From the NCBI RefSeq assembly GCF_000011965.2, contig NC_006569.1, positions 427,612 to 491,611 of the forward strand: a DNA stretch of 64,000 nucleotides. The letters run 5' to 3'. Position 1 is the stretch's first letter. Each line of letters begins with the position of its first letter. The notes below the pieces were generated by a model. It saw only the letters and a program-made list of their open reading frames with translations. It searched no databases and was not told the DNA's origin. The position numbers and the translations under genes were made by a program. The DNA comes from Ruegeria pomeroyi DSS-3. Lineage in GTDB: Bacteria; Pseudomonadota; Alphaproteobacteria; Rhodobacterales; Rhodobacteraceae. Below are positions 35,507-45,455 of the stretch, piece after piece.

Positions 35507-36247
35507 TTAGCTGCGCGGGTCGTCAAGGGGCTGCTCGAACCGGCGCGGCATCAGGCCGGCCTGGAACCACGAGACCATCGAATAGATGGAATAGACTGGC
35601 AGGCCCGTGCGCCTGCGCAGGTCGGCGGCATAGGGCACCATATTGGTGCATTCCAGAACGATGGCGCCCGCGTCGGGTTCCTGCGCCACGATCTCGTCGG
35701 CCGCATCCAGCATGTCCAGACGGCAGGCGTCGAAGTCGATCTGCGGCGCGTCGCCCAGGATGTCGCGGGTAAAGACGCGGCCCGCGTCGGTACCGTAAAC
35801 AGGGGTGTCGAGCGGCACCCCCGCCGCGGCCAGATGCGCCGGTGTCAGTGTCGCCTTGGAGATGGTCAGGATCACGACCTTCTTGCCCGGTGGCAGCAGG
35901 GCCTGCACCATCGGGACCTGCATCAGCGATGAGGTCGCCACCGGTACGCCGAGGGCGGCGCGCAACTCCTCCTGAACCAGCGCGAGAAAGCCGCAATTGG
36001 TGGTGATCCCGTCCGCGCCGGTGGCCACCAGGTCGCGCCCCGCCTCGACAAAGGTGTCGAGCAGCGCGCGGGGGTCGCCGCGCACGACCCGGTCAGGCGA
36101 GGCACCGCGCACCACCCGGTACTGCACCGGAAAGGGCCAGGTCAGCGCATTGCCCATATCGCCGGGAATGCGGGGAAAGCGGGTTTCCAGCATCAGGATG
36201 CCGACCGTGGCACCATAGACCGTCTTGCCGCCAGGGATCAGGGACAT
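35507..36247 (-). CDS. Aspartate/glutamate racemase-family protein
   Basis: 246 residues from ATG 36247. Two-domain Asp/Glu racemase/hydantoin racemase pattern: first catalytic Cys in ITTNCGFLALVQ, second in VLECTNMVPYAADLRRRTGLPVYS. Family members racemise amino acids or act as maleate isomerase/arylmalonate decarboxylase. Sits 8 nt behind the GntR gene on the same strand, and the ThDP enzyme is divergent, so the three are probably one catabolic unit. Start upstream at 36337 rejected because it overlaps the GntR gene. Confidence 0.82.
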   Translation of the reverse strand: MSLIPGGKTVYGATVGILMLETRFPRIPGDMGNALTWPFPVQYRVVRGASPDRVVRGDPRALLDTFVEAGRDLVATGADGITTNCGFLALVQEELRAALGVPVATSSLMQVPMVQALLPPGKKVVILTISKATLTPAHLAAAGVPLDTPVYGTDAGRVFTRDILGDAPQIDFDACRLDMLDAADEIVAQEPDAGAIVLECTNMVPYAADLRRRTGLPVYSIYSMVSWFQAGLMPRRFEQPLDDPRS

Positions 36248-36254
36248 GTTCGCC

Positions 36255-36944
36255 TCAGAGTTCGGGGACATAAAGTTGGGCATAGGCATCGCGCACCGCC
36301 TGGGTCGCCCCTTCGCGGCGGCGTTCGATATGGGCACGCATTTCGGCCATGGCGCCGTCTGCGTCGTGGCGGGCCACCGCGTCGAGGATGCGTTGATGCG
36401 CCGAAACCATGGTCTGGCCCTGCGGCCCCAGCGCCTGCAGGCGGCGCAGGTCGATTAGGCGCAGATAGCGGATGCGGTCATTGAGATTGTCGAGCATCCG
36501 CGCCAGCTCGCCATTGCCCGACAGCGCGCAGAGCCTTGTGTGAAACCATTCATCCATGCTGAGCAGCGCCTCGGTATCGGCGCGCGCAGTATAGTCGGGC
36601 GCGATATCCTCGAGGTCCTGCATCAGGATGGCGATCTCGCGCTCGTCGCCGCGCAGGGCGGCGAGGCGCGCCGCCTCGACCTCGACCGCCACCCGTGCCT
36701 CGTAGAGATCCATCACCAGTTCCGGCGAGAGCGAGCGGCAGAAGAAGCCGCGCCCCGAGCGGAAGGTCAGGAAACCCTCGGCCACCAGCCGGTTCAGCGC
36801 CTCGCGGATCGGGGTGCGCGAGGCGTCGAGCTGGGTTGCAAGCGCGCTTTCGTTGATGCGGGCGTCGGGCTTGAAGGCGAAATCCGCCGCCATGCGGCGG
36901 AGCGCCTGGTAGAGCCGGTCAACATTGCTTTCCGATTTGGTCAT
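36255..36944 (-). CDS. GntR-family regulator, FCD subfamily
   Basis: 229 residues. N-terminal wHTH with ALATQLDASRTPIREALNRLVAEGFLTFRSGRGF and a C-terminal all-helical FCD domain (ARVAVEVEAARLAAL, LLSMDEWFHTRLCALSGNGELARML, VSAHQRILDAVARHDADGAMAEMRAHI) with the Asp/His metal-ligand spacing of the subfamily. Regulators of this type sense carboxylic acids. Divergent from the ThDP enzyme gene across a 106-nt gap containing TGTATACA. Confidence 0.88.
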   Translation of the reverse strand: MTKSESNVDRLYQALRRMAADFAFKPDARINESALATQLDASRTPIREALNRLVAEGFLTFRSGRGFFCRSLSPELVMDLYEARVAVEVEAARLAALRGDEREIAILMQDLEDIAPDYTARADTEALLSMDEWFHTRLCALSGNGELARMLDNLNDRIRYLRLIDLRRLQALGPQGQTMVSAHQRILDAVARHDADGAMAEMRAHIERRREGATQAVRDAYAQLYVPEL

Positions 36945-37009
36945 CTAGCGCCTCGATCTAGGGGCAGGATATCGCGGGGTTGACTTGTGCGCAAGATGTG
37001 ATGCAGAGC

Positions 37010-37017
37010 TGTATACA
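37010..37017. promoter_or_regulatory. TGTATACA, candidate GntR/FCD operator core
   Basis: An 8-bp palindrome in the divergent gap before the ThDP enzyme gene, flanked by C and AT (CTGTATACAAT). FCD-type operators often have TNGTNNNACNA or TTGTATACAA-like cores. Short, so weak evidence. Confidence 0.3.
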
Positions 37018-37050
37018 ATTCTGAACGCAAATGTTGTGAGGGCGAGTCGC

Positions 37051-38742
37051 ATGGACAACCGGATGAATGGCGCCGAGGCGATGGTGCGCATGCTCGAGGC
37101 GCAGGGGGTGCGGCATATCTTTGGCCTGTGTGGCGATACCACCTTGCCGTTTTATGACGCGATGCTGCGGCTCGACCATCAGATCACCCATGTGCTGACC
37201 CGCGACGAGCGCTGCGCCACCTATATGGCCGATGGGTATTCCCGCGTGACAGGCCGTGTTGGCGTGGCCGAGGGGCCGTCGGGCGGTGGAGCCACCTATA
37301 TTCTGCCGGGGCTGATCGAGGCCTCGGAAAGCTCTTATGCGGTGTTGGGGATCACCACCGATATCTCGGTCGCCTCTTACGGCAAGTATCCCCTGACCGA
37401 GGTCGATCAAAAGGCGCTGATGGCGCCCCTGACCAAGTGGAATACGGTGATCAGCCGGGCCGATCACATCCCGCGCATGGTGCGGGCGGCGTTCCGGGCG
37501 ATGACCACGGGGCGTTCGGGCGCGGCGCATATCGGGCTGCCCTATGACGTGCAATATGACCCGGTGGATGCTGCCGATATCTGGGCCGATCCGGTGACCG
37601 CCAGCTATCCCGCCTACCCGCAGTCCCCCGCGCCCGGCGCGGCACAGGCGGCGGTGGAGGCGATCCTGTCGGCGAAAAACCCGCTTATCGTTTGCGGTGG
37701 TGGCGTTGTGATCGCGCAGGCCTGGGAGGAGCTGGACCGGCTGGCAACCCGGCTCGACATTCCGGTGGCCACCTCGATCTCGGGGCAGGGGTCTCTGGCC
37801 GAGACCCATCCCAACTGTCTGGGCGTCGTCGGCTCGAACGGGGGCACCGACGAGACATGGGAGATGATGGAGGCTGCCGATCTGGTGGTGTTCATGGGCT
37901 GCCGGGCCGGGTCGACCACCACCGCGCGGTGGGAGGCGCCGAAACCGGGCACCCGGATCGTGCATTTCGACAATGACCCGATGGTGATGAACGCCAATTA
38001 CCGGACCGAGGTCGCGGTGGTGGGCGATCTGCGGCTGGCCCTGGCCGAGGTGAACGCAGCGCTGGACGCCCGCGCGCAAGGGGCCGATACTTTTGGCGGC
38101 GCGGCGGCGGTTGCCGAGAAGAAGACGCGCAAGTTCGAGGCGTTCGAGGTGCTGGCGCGTTCCGATCAGGCACCGATCCGGCCAGAGCGGGTGATCCGCG
38201 CGCTGATGAACACGCTGCCCGAGGATGCGACCGTGGTGTCCGATCCCGGCACCAGCTGCCCCTATTTCTCGGCCTATTACCAGTTGCCGCGTCCGGGGCG
38301 GCATTTCATCACCAACCGCGCGCATGGGGCGCTGGGATACTCGCTGTCAGCGGCGTTGGGCGCCTGGTACGGGCGGCCCGCGTCCAAGACCGTGGCGCTG
38401 ATGGGTGACGGGTCGTTGGGGTTCACGGTGGGCGAGCTGGAGACGGTTTGCCGGTCGCGGGCGCCGATCACCTATGTGGTGTTTTCCAACGCGACATTCG
38501 GCTGGATCAAGGCCAGCCAGTTCGCCGACAAGGACGCGCGCTATTACAACGTCGATTTCAACCGCACCGACAACGCGGCGATTGCGGCGGCCTATGGGGT
38601 GAAATCCTGGCGGGTCGAGGACCCCGCCGAGCTGGAGCGGGTGCTGGCCGAGGCGATTGCCCATGACGGGCCGACGCTGGTCGATGTGATCACGCAGCCG
38701 CTGGAGGAAAGCAACGCCCCCGTCCGCCGCTGGATGGGTTGA
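37051..38742 (+). CDS. Thiamine-diphosphate-dependent enzyme (acetolactate-synthase superfamily)
   Basis: 563 residues from ATG 37051. PYR domain at the N-terminus with the catalytic Glu in VLTRDERCATYMADGYSRVTG; central nucleotide-type domain (PLIVCGGGVVIAQAWEELDRLA); PP domain with MGDGSLGFTVGELETV and NATFGWIK, the GDG-N thiamine-binding motif. Product could be an acetolactate-like carboligation, or decarboxylation of a 2-oxo acid; the subfamily is not clear. Divergent neighbours, an Asp/Glu racemase-family protein and a GntR regulator, suggest amino-acid or malonate-like catabolism (inference). Confidence 0.85.
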   Translation: MDNRMNGAEAMVRMLEAQGVRHIFGLCGDTTLPFYDAMLRLDHQITHVLTRDERCATYMADGYSRVTGRVGVAEGPSGGGATYILPGLIEASESSYAVLGITTDISVASYGKYPLTEVDQKALMAPLTKWNTVISRADHIPRMVRAAFRAMTTGRSGAAHIGLPYDVQYDPVDAADIWADPVTASYPAYPQSPAPGAAQAAVEAILSAKNPLIVCGGGVVIAQAWEELDRLATRLDIPVATSISGQGSLAETHPNCLGVVGSNGGTDETWEMMEAADLVVFMGCRAGSTTTARWEAPKPGTRIVHFDNDPMVMNANYRTEVAVVGDLRLALAEVNAALDARAQGADTFGGAAAVAEKKTRKFEAFEVLARSDQAPIRPERVIRALMNTLPEDATVVSDPGTSCPYFSAYYQLPRPGRHFITNRAHGALGYSLSAALGAWYGRPASKTVALMGDGSLGFTVGELETVCRSRAPITYVVFSNATFGWIKASQFADKDARYYNVDFNRTDNAAIAAAYGVKSWRVEDPAELERVLAEAIAHDGPTLVDVITQPLEESNAPVRRWMG

Positions 38743-38842
38743 GGCGGACGGGGGCTGGGCAGGCGGTTCGGGAGGGCCGCCTGGAGCGGATCGCGTGCTT
38801 GGGCGGTGACGCGATCTGCTCTGGTCTGATGCGTGTGCGTGT

Positions 38843-39679
38843 CTAGCCGATCTGGCGGGCGCTGCCCGAGACGCGGACGCCGTCGCCGGGGGTGGTGCCG
38901 ATCTCGACCCTGAGCAGCGAGCGGGCGCCCATATCCTCGCCCTGCACGATGTCGATATTGCCGCCATGGGGCCAGCCGAGATCGCGCAGATAGCCCGCCA
39001 GCGCGGCGGCGGCGGCACCGGTTGCCGGATCCTCCAGCACACCGCCGATGGCAAAGGCGTTACGGCTGTGAAACCGCTGCGGGGTCTCGACCCAGAGCAG
39101 ATTGATGGTGGTGAAGCCGTTCAGCCGCATATAGGCGGCGCCCCGGTTCAGATCGTAATCCATCGTTGCCAGCCGGGACCTGTTGCGCAATGTCAACACT
39201 AGATGGTCGTTGCCCGCATTGGCGACGGCGGGCGGCAGGGTCGGGTCCAGATCGGTGTCATCCAGGCCGAAGAGTGCCATTGCGGCCTCCAGCACCTCGG
39301 CATCCACCGCGCTGCTGCGGGTGGGGGGCGAGATCAGAGCCGCCTGAACCTGGTCACCATGGCGCAGCCCCTCGACCGAGATACCGGCATCGTTGAGGTG
39401 CAGGGCATAGGTGCCATCGCCGAACCGACCCGCGAGCGTCGCGCCCAATGCGATGGTGGCATGACCGCAAAAGGCGACCTCGCCCACCGGTGCAAAATAG
39501 CGCACCCGCCAGCCGTCACCCTGCGGCGCGGCAAAGGCGGTTTCGGAATATCCGACCTCGGCCGCGATGCGCTGCATCTCATCCTCGGCGGGCATCTGAT
39601 CGGCGATCACCACGCCGGCAGGGTTTCCACCCAGGGTGCCGTCGGAAAAGGCGGCGATCCGGTCCACATTCGGTGTCAT
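38843..39679 (-). CDS. PhzF-family isomerase/epimerase
   Basis: 278 residues from the ATG after GAGGAGGAATTGAG. The two-lobed PhzF pattern is clear: AFSDGTLGGNPAGVVIADQMP, catalytic Glu in GYSETAFAAP, VAFCGHATIALGATLAGR, and the second half with GVLEDPATGAAAAALAGYL. Family members isomerise phenazine precursors, but most, like this one, lie outside phenazine clusters and have no known substrate. Downstream end of the TetR-associated minus-strand gene group. Confidence 0.87.
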   Translation of the reverse strand: MTPNVDRIAAFSDGTLGGNPAGVVIADQMPAEDEMQRIAAEVGYSETAFAAPQGDGWRVRYFAPVGEVAFCGHATIALGATLAGRFGDGTYALHLNDAGISVEGLRHGDQVQAALISPPTRSSAVDAEVLEAAMALFGLDDTDLDPTLPPAVANAGNDHLVLTLRNRSRLATMDYDLNRGAAYMRLNGFTTINLLWVETPQRFHSRNAFAIGGVLEDPATGAAAAALAGYLRDLGWPHGGNIDIVQGEDMGARSLLRVEIGTTPGDGVRVSGSARQIG

Positions 39680-39729
39680 CTCAATTCCTCCTCTGAGTGC
39701 GGCCCCTTTCATGGAGGGAACCGTCCGGG

Positions 39730-39930
39730 TCAATTGACCTGCGCGAAGCGCTCTTCCCCGTCGGCGGCGATCGCGAAGCGCGCATGGGTCTCTGTCGCGA
39801 ACCGGGTCAGCGCGGGTTCGCCGGCAAGCAGGCTGGAGGGCAGGATGTAGAAGCCCAGCGTCATGACCCCGGCTGAGAACAACGATCCGGCGGTGATGGT
39901 GGCGGCGGTATTGAGCAATGTGCGAAGCAT
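39730..39930 (-). CDS. Small predicted membrane protein, 66 aa
   Basis: One hydrophobic segment (about residues 10-36: AATITAGSLFSAGVMTLGFYILPSSLL, shorter core TAGSLFSAGVMTLGFYIL) followed by a polar tail. GAGGGAGC precedes the ATG. It sits in line between PhzF (50 nt) and the flavin-binding protein (73 nt). No family recognised; could be a signal-anchored small protein. Confidence 0.5.
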   Translation of the reverse strand: MLRTLLNTAATITAGSLFSAGVMTLGFYILPSSLLAGEPALTRFATETHARFAIAADGEERFAQVN

Positions 39931-40003
39931 GTCGAAAGCTCCCTCTGATAATGAGTTGGGGTTTGGTCTTGGGACTTGAAGAGGTGGGGCCGGTCTGTCC
40001 GGC

Positions 40004-40624
40004 CTAATCCTGCTCGGACAACTGTTGTTTCAGCCGTTCGTTTTCCGCCCTGAGCTGCGCCAGCTCGGCGCCAAGCGCGTTCAGATGCGGGGCCAGTTCG
40101 GCCTCGGTGTACCGGGGGGTGATGTGCTGGGGACAGTTCCAGTCCAGCCCCTCGACCGAGATGATGGCGGCGCGTTCGGCCGGGTGGGTCTGCCCGTCGG
40201 GCAGCAGGCTGGCAGCGGCCTCGGGCCCTTCGGTGAACTTCATCCGGCCGAGGATCTTCAGCCGTCGCTGGTTGGCGTAATCCATCAGGATCAGCGCCAC
40301 CCGGCTGTTGCCGTCCAGATTGCCGCGCGAGATGTATTGCCGGTTGCCCGACAGGTCGGCATAGCCGATCGTGCGCGGCCCCAGCACCCGCAGGAACCCG
40401 GCAGGCCCGCCGCGATACTGCACATATGGCCAGCCGATTTCCGAAACGGTGGCCTGATAGAAGCCGTCCCGCGCCTCGATGAATGCCTGTTCGGCAGGCC
40501 CGATCTCATGCCCCTGCTGCGGGCCGCCCTCGATGAACTTGGCATAGCTGCGGGCCGAACCGAGCCGCTCCTGATGGGCACGAACGGCGGGGGTGAAGGT
40601 CAGCTGGGAAAAGGCGCGTGGCAT
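40004..40624 (-). CDS. Pyridoxamine-phosphate-oxidase-family flavin-binding protein
   Basis: 206 residues from ATG 40624 (CGGAGA upstream). Split-barrel FMN-binding pattern: FIEARDGFYQATVSEIGWPYVQYRGGPAGFLRVLGP, ISRGNLDGNSRVALILMDYANQRRLKILGRMKF. Ends in a coiled segment (LNALGAELAQLRAENERLKQQL) likely for oligomerisation. Family members are flavin-dependent redox or heme-handling proteins of mostly unknown substrate. Fourteen nt behind the NTF2-fold gene. Confidence 0.83.
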   Translation of the reverse strand: MPRAFSQLTFTPAVRAHQERLGSARSYAKFIEGGPQQGHEIGPAEQAFIEARDGFYQATVSEIGWPYVQYRGGPAGFLRVLGPRTIGYADLSGNRQYISRGNLDGNSRVALILMDYANQRRLKILGRMKFTEGPEAAASLLPDGQTHPAERAAIISVEGLDWNCPQHITPRYTEAELAPHLNALGAELAQLRAENERLKQQLSEQD

Positions 40625-40638
40625 GGTGTGATCTCCGT

Positions 40639-41103
40639 TCACAGGCCAAGGTCGGTCAGGCCGGGGTGGCCGTCAGGGCGCGGCCCGAGGGGCCAGTGAA
40701 ACAGGCGCTCGTCCTCGGTGATGGGCAGGTCGTTCAGCGAGGTGTGGCGGGCCGACATGCGGCCATCCTCGTCGAATTCCCAGTTCTCGTTCCCGTAGGA
40801 GCGGAACCAGTTGCCGCTGTCATCGTGCCACTCATAGGCATAGCGCACCGCGATGCGGTTGCCGGACCAGGCCCACAGCTCCTTGATCAGGCGATAGTCC
40901 AGCTCCTTGTCCCATTTGCGGGTCAGAAAGGCGTGGATGTCGTCATGACCGGTGACGAACTCGGCCCGGTTACGCCAGCGGCTGTCGTCGGAATAGGCGG
41001 GCGTCACCACATCGGCGCTGCGGTTGTTCCAGCCGTTTTCGGCCAGGCGCACCTTTTCGGCAGCGGTTTCAGCGGTGAAGGGGGGCAGTGGGGGGCGTGT
41101 CAT
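40639..41103 (-). CDS. NTF2-fold protein, DUF1348 type
   Basis: 154 residues. Pattern of the DUF1348/SnoaL-like group: [71 protein letters not shown] and [15 protein letters not shown]. Nuclear-transport-factor-2 folds bind small hydrophobic molecules; function unknown. Lies 16 nt behind the tiny 27-residue ORF and is controlled, by position, by the divergent TetR gene. Confidence 0.83.
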   Translation of the reverse strand: MTRPPLPPFTAETAAEKVRLAENGWNNRSADVVTPAYSDDSRWRNRAEFVTGHDDIHAFLTRKWDKELDYRLIKELWAWSGNRIAVRYAYEWHDDSGNWFRSYGNENWEFDEDGRMSARHTSLNDLPITEDERLFHWPLGPRPDGHPGLTDLGL

Positions 41104-41119
41104 TCGCAGGTATCCCGTG

Positions 41120-41203
41120 TCAGGCGATGGAGGCGGCCAGAATTGCCAGCGTCAGAAGCAGGGGAACATGTCTTGTCGGGAAAAGGGCATAGCGGCGTCG
41201 CAT
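41120..41203 (-). CDS. Possible 27-residue membrane peptide
   Basis: ATG at 41203, stop at 41120, reading [13 protein letters not shown] then [14 protein letters not shown]. Basic N-terminus followed by one short hydrophobic segment; AAAGGA lies 8 nt before the ATG. It leads the minus-strand group under the operator-like sites. Too short for certainty, but start, SD and hydrophobicity all agree. Confidence 0.35.
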   Translation of the reverse strand: MRRRYALFPTRHVPLLLTLAILAASIA

Positions 41204-41219
41204 GGGACTGATCCTTTGG

Positions 41220-41236
41220 TGTACCGATCTGTTAAC
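41220..41236. promoter_or_regulatory. TetR operator-like site 1
   Basis: TGTACCGATCTGTTAAC, the first of three TGTACYGATCNGTWAMC copies around the TetR promoter region; its right half-site is the least symmetric. Confidence 0.55.
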
Positions 41237-41248
41237 TTGCTCTCAAGG

Positions 41249-41265
41249 TGTACTGATCGGTAAAC
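41249..41265. promoter_or_regulatory. TetR operator-like site 2
   Basis: TGTACTGATCGGTAAAC. Its core TACTGATCGGTA is the exact reverse complement of the core of site 3. Copies 1 and 2 start 29 bp apart. Confidence 0.6.
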
Positions 41266-41378
41266 TTTTGCAACCCTCTTGTTCAAATTTTTTTCAAGGC
41301 CACTCGCGTTGCAGAAGAACGTCATTTCGCGACAAATGGTTACCGGTGGTGATTTGCACTTCGCTGCCCGCGTGTTTA

Positions 41379-41395
41379 TGTACCGATCAGTAACC
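41379..41395. promoter_or_regulatory. TetR operator-like site 3
   Basis: TGTACCGATCAGTAACC ending 12 nt before the tetR start codon, well placed for autorepression. Confidence 0.6.
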
Positions 41396-41407
41396 CAAGG
41401 ACGAATC

Positions 41408-41974
41408 ATGCGGCCCAACAAGAAAGACGAGCTGGTGCGAAAGGCCCTGACGGTGTTCTACCGGGACGGGTTTCATGCCACAGGCATGGACAAGCTGGTG
41501 GCCGAGACCGGGGTATCGAAGACCTCGATCTATAAACACTTCCGCACCAAGGAGGAGCTGATCGTCGCGGTGCTAAAGCTCAGGGACGAGAATTTCCGGG
41601 CCTGGTTCGAGGCCCGGGTGGATGAACTGGCCGATACGCCCGCCGACAAGTTCCTGGCCGCTTTCGATGCGCTGGGAGAGTGGTTCGAGGAAGACAGCTA
41701 TCGCGGCTGCATGTTCATCAACGCGGGTGCGGAATACAATTGCAAGGACGACCCGATCCGGATGGAGGCCGCACATCACAAGCAGGTCGTGCTGGACTAT
41801 TTCACCGATCTGGCCCGGCAGGCCGGTGCCCGCGACCCCGAGGCGCTGGGATGCCAGATCCTGCTGCTGAAGGAGGGCGCGATCGTCATCTCCTCGCTGA
41901 TGGGCAACAGCAAACCGGCCTGCGATGCCAAGGACACGGCGCGCATCCTGCTGGACAATGCGCTGAAAGGTTAG
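41408..41974 (+). CDS. TetR-family transcriptional repressor
   Basis: 188 residues from ATG 41408. HTH: KKDELVRKALTVFYRDGFHATGMDKLVAETGVSKTSIYKHFRTKEEL; the C-terminal ligand domain contains two Cys (RGCMFINAGAEYNCKDDPIR). Divergent from the 27-residue ORF/NTF2/flavin-protein/PhzF group, with three operator-like palindromes between them, so it probably represses itself and that group. Ligand unknown; an electrophile or oxidant acting on the cysteines is conceivable. Confidence 0.87.
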   Translation: MRPNKKDELVRKALTVFYRDGFHATGMDKLVAETGVSKTSIYKHFRTKEELIVAVLKLRDENFRAWFEARVDELADTPADKFLAAFDALGEWFEEDSYRGCMFINAGAEYNCKDDPIRMEAAHHKQVVLDYFTDLARQAGARDPEALGCQILLLKEGAIVISSLMGNSKPACDAKDTARILLDNALKG

Positions 41975-42001
41975 GGCGCGGGCAAGCCGCGCCCCAAAGG
42001 G

Positions 42002-44146
42002 TCAGGCCAGGGCGCGGCCCTCGGCGACATGTGTTCTGAGGATCTCGGGTGGGGCGAACCGGTCTCCGTATTTGCCCGCCAGCTCCTCGCACCGGGCCAG
42101 GAACCGCGCCGGGCCGTAGGTGTTCACATATTGCAGATAGCCGCCGGTATGAACCGGCGCGCCGATCCCAAGGATCGAGCCGATATTGCCATCCTCGACC
42201 GTGCGCAGCACGCCTTCCTCCAGACAGCGCAGGCTTTCCAGCACGGCGCGGAACAGGATGCGGTCCTTGATATCCGCGTCTGGAATGTCGGCCCCCTCCT
42301 TGCGCCAGGCGGCCAGTCCCGGCCAGATCGTCTTGCCCTGTCCGTCATAGTCATAGAACCCCTTGCCGGTGGCGCGGCCATGGCGGCCGTGCTGGCTGAT
42401 CATCTCGGCCAGCATGGCGCGGGCGGCCGGGTTCTGTTCCTTGTCAGGGTCCAAGAGGCCCATTTCCACCTGGGTGTTGTAGATATCGGTCACCAGCTTG
42501 ATCTGCACCTCGTCAAGCAGCGACAGCATGCCGGTGGGCATGCCGGTGAGGCGCGACAGGTTGTCGACGCGCAGCGGGTCGTGGCCTTCGGCCACCAGTT
42601 CCACCGCCTCGATGATCTTGGTGCCGATGGTGCGCGAGGTATAGAACCCCGTGCTGTCACCCACGATGATCGGGGTCTTGCGGATCTGGCGGGCAAAGTC
42701 GAAGGCGCGCGCCAGCGTCTCGTCCGAGGTCTTCTCGCCCGCGATGATCTCCAACAGCGGCATCTTGTCGACGGGTGAGAAGAAATGCAGACCGACGAAG
42801 TTCTCGGGCCGTGTGGCGCCCGTGGCCAGCCGCGTGATCGGCAGGGTCGAGGTATTGGACCCCCAGATGCCGTTTTCAGCGAGCAGCGCCTCATGCTCGG
42901 CCAGAACCGCATCCTTGATGTCGATCTTTTCGAACACCGCCTCGATGATCAGGTCGCAGCCTTTCAGGTCGTCGGCCTTGTCGGTCGGCGTGATCAAGGC
43001 CAGCACCGCCTCGCGCTCCTCGGCGCTCATCCGGCCCTGTTTGACCCGCTTGTCGAGCAGGGTGGCGGTATAGGCCTTGCCACGCTCGGCCGCCTCTAGC
43101 GTCTGGTCCTTGAGCACCACGGGCAGCCCTGCCGTGGCCGCTGAAAAGGCGATGCCCTGACCCATCATGCCCGCGCCCAGAATGCCCAGGCGCTGCACCT
43201 TGGAGGTCGGCACGCCCTTGGGCCGGCTGGCGCCGCCATTGACCTTGTTCATGCCGAAAAACAGCGTTTCGATCATGTTCTTGGTGCTCGCCAGCGGGGT
43301 CAGTGAGACGAAACGGCGGCTTTCATAGCGCGTGGCGGTGTCGAAATCGACCTTGCCCGCTGCCTCGGTCATGATGTCGAGGATACGCGTGGGCGCAGGC
43401 ATCAGCCCGCGTGTCTTCTTGAACAGCATTGCGGCGGCGCCCGCGATACGGGTCATGTTATGGGGCGCGGTCGATGGCCCGCCGGGGATCTTGTAACCCT
43501 TGGTATCCCAGGGCTGAGTCACCGCCGCCGCATCCCCCTGCACCGACAGGATGTATTCCTTGGCACGGGTCAGGAGTTGATCTGCGGGCACCACCTGATG
43601 GATCAGCCCGGCCTTGAGCGCCTTGTCTGGGGACACCTGTCGCCCTTCGAGCAGGAAGGGCATCGCGCCTTCCAGACCCAGAAGCCAGGTCAACCGCACA
43701 GTGCCGCCACCGCCGGGCAGCAGGCCCAGCGTGACCTCTGGCAGGCCGATCTTGGTTTTTGGATTGTCGGCGGCGATGCGGTGGTTGCAGGCCAGACAGA
43801 TCTCGAACCCGCCCCCAAGTGCGGCGCCATTGATCGCGGCGACATGGGGCACAGGCTGCTTCTCCATCCGCCGCATCACGGCCTTGGTCGCCTCGACGGA
43901 TCGGAAAAGCGCCTCGACCCCGTCGGGCTCGATGCTTTTCAGCATCTTCAGGTCGCCCCCGGCAAAGAACGTGTCCTTGGCCGAGGTCCAGATCACGCCT
44001 TTCAGCTCCGGCTCCGCCTCGATCCGGTCCATGGTCGCGGCAAACAGCGGCCAGAACTCGGCATTCATCGCGTTGACCGGCCCGTCCATGTTCATGGTCA
44101 CGGTGACGATGCCATCGGCATCCTTTGCGTAGTGAAAATCACCCAT
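42002..44146 (-). CDS. fadJ: Fatty-acid beta-oxidation multifunctional protein (enoyl-CoA hydratase / 3-hydroxyacyl-CoA dehydrogenase)
   Basis: 714 residues. N-terminal crotonase domain (VNAMNAEFWPLF, AINGAALGGGFEICLACNHRIA, KIGLPEVTLGLLPGGGGTVRL with catalytic Glu region), then NAD-binding 3HCDH domain (RLGILGAGMMGQGIAFSAATAGLPVVLKD) and C-terminal 3HCDH repeat (FVGLHFFSPVDKMPLLEIIAG, GRATGKGFYDY). Catalyses hydration and oxidation steps of beta-oxidation. Twelve nt behind the thiolase, with which it forms the FadAB-type complex. The symbol fadB would be equally usable. Confidence 0.9.
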   Translation of the reverse strand: MGDFHYAKDADGIVTVTMNMDGPVNAMNAEFWPLFAATMDRIEAEPELKGVIWTSAKDTFFAGGDLKMLKSIEPDGVEALFRSVEATKAVMRRMEKQPVPHVAAINGAALGGGFEICLACNHRIAADNPKTKIGLPEVTLGLLPGGGGTVRLTWLLGLEGAMPFLLEGRQVSPDKALKAGLIHQVVPADQLLTRAKEYILSVQGDAAAVTQPWDTKGYKIPGGPSTAPHNMTRIAGAAAMLFKKTRGLMPAPTRILDIMTEAAGKVDFDTATRYESRRFVSLTPLASTKNMIETLFFGMNKVNGGASRPKGVPTSKVQRLGILGAGMMGQGIAFSAATAGLPVVLKDQTLEAAERGKAYTATLLDKRVKQGRMSAEEREAVLALITPTDKADDLKGCDLIIEAVFEKIDIKDAVLAEHEALLAENGIWGSNTSTLPITRLATGATRPENFVGLHFFSPVDKMPLLEIIAGEKTSDETLARAFDFARQIRKTPIIVGDSTGFYTSRTIGTKIIEAVELVAEGHDPLRVDNLSRLTGMPTGMLSLLDEVQIKLVTDIYNTQVEMGLLDPDKEQNPAARAMLAEMISQHGRHGRATGKGFYDYDGQGKTIWPGLAAWRKEGADIPDADIKDRILFRAVLESLRCLEEGVLRTVEDGNIGSILGIGAPVHTGGYLQYVNTYGPARFLARCEELAGKYGDRFAPPEILRTHVAEGRALA

Positions 44147-44158
44147 TCTGCCGCTCCC

Positions 44159-45367
<1,209 letters not shown>

Positions 45368-45455
45368 GACCGTTCCTCCTGAAGGTTTGGCAACAGCCTA
45401 GGGGTGGGGCCGGTGCGAAAACAATGATCTGGCCGTGCAGAAAAATAGACATTAA

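Noticed and set aside
41204..41407. Longer minus-strand frame spanning the TetR operators
   Set aside because: It crosses the palindromes and promoter region and has no coding character; only the short 27-codon ORF at 41120-41203 has an SD and a plausible product.
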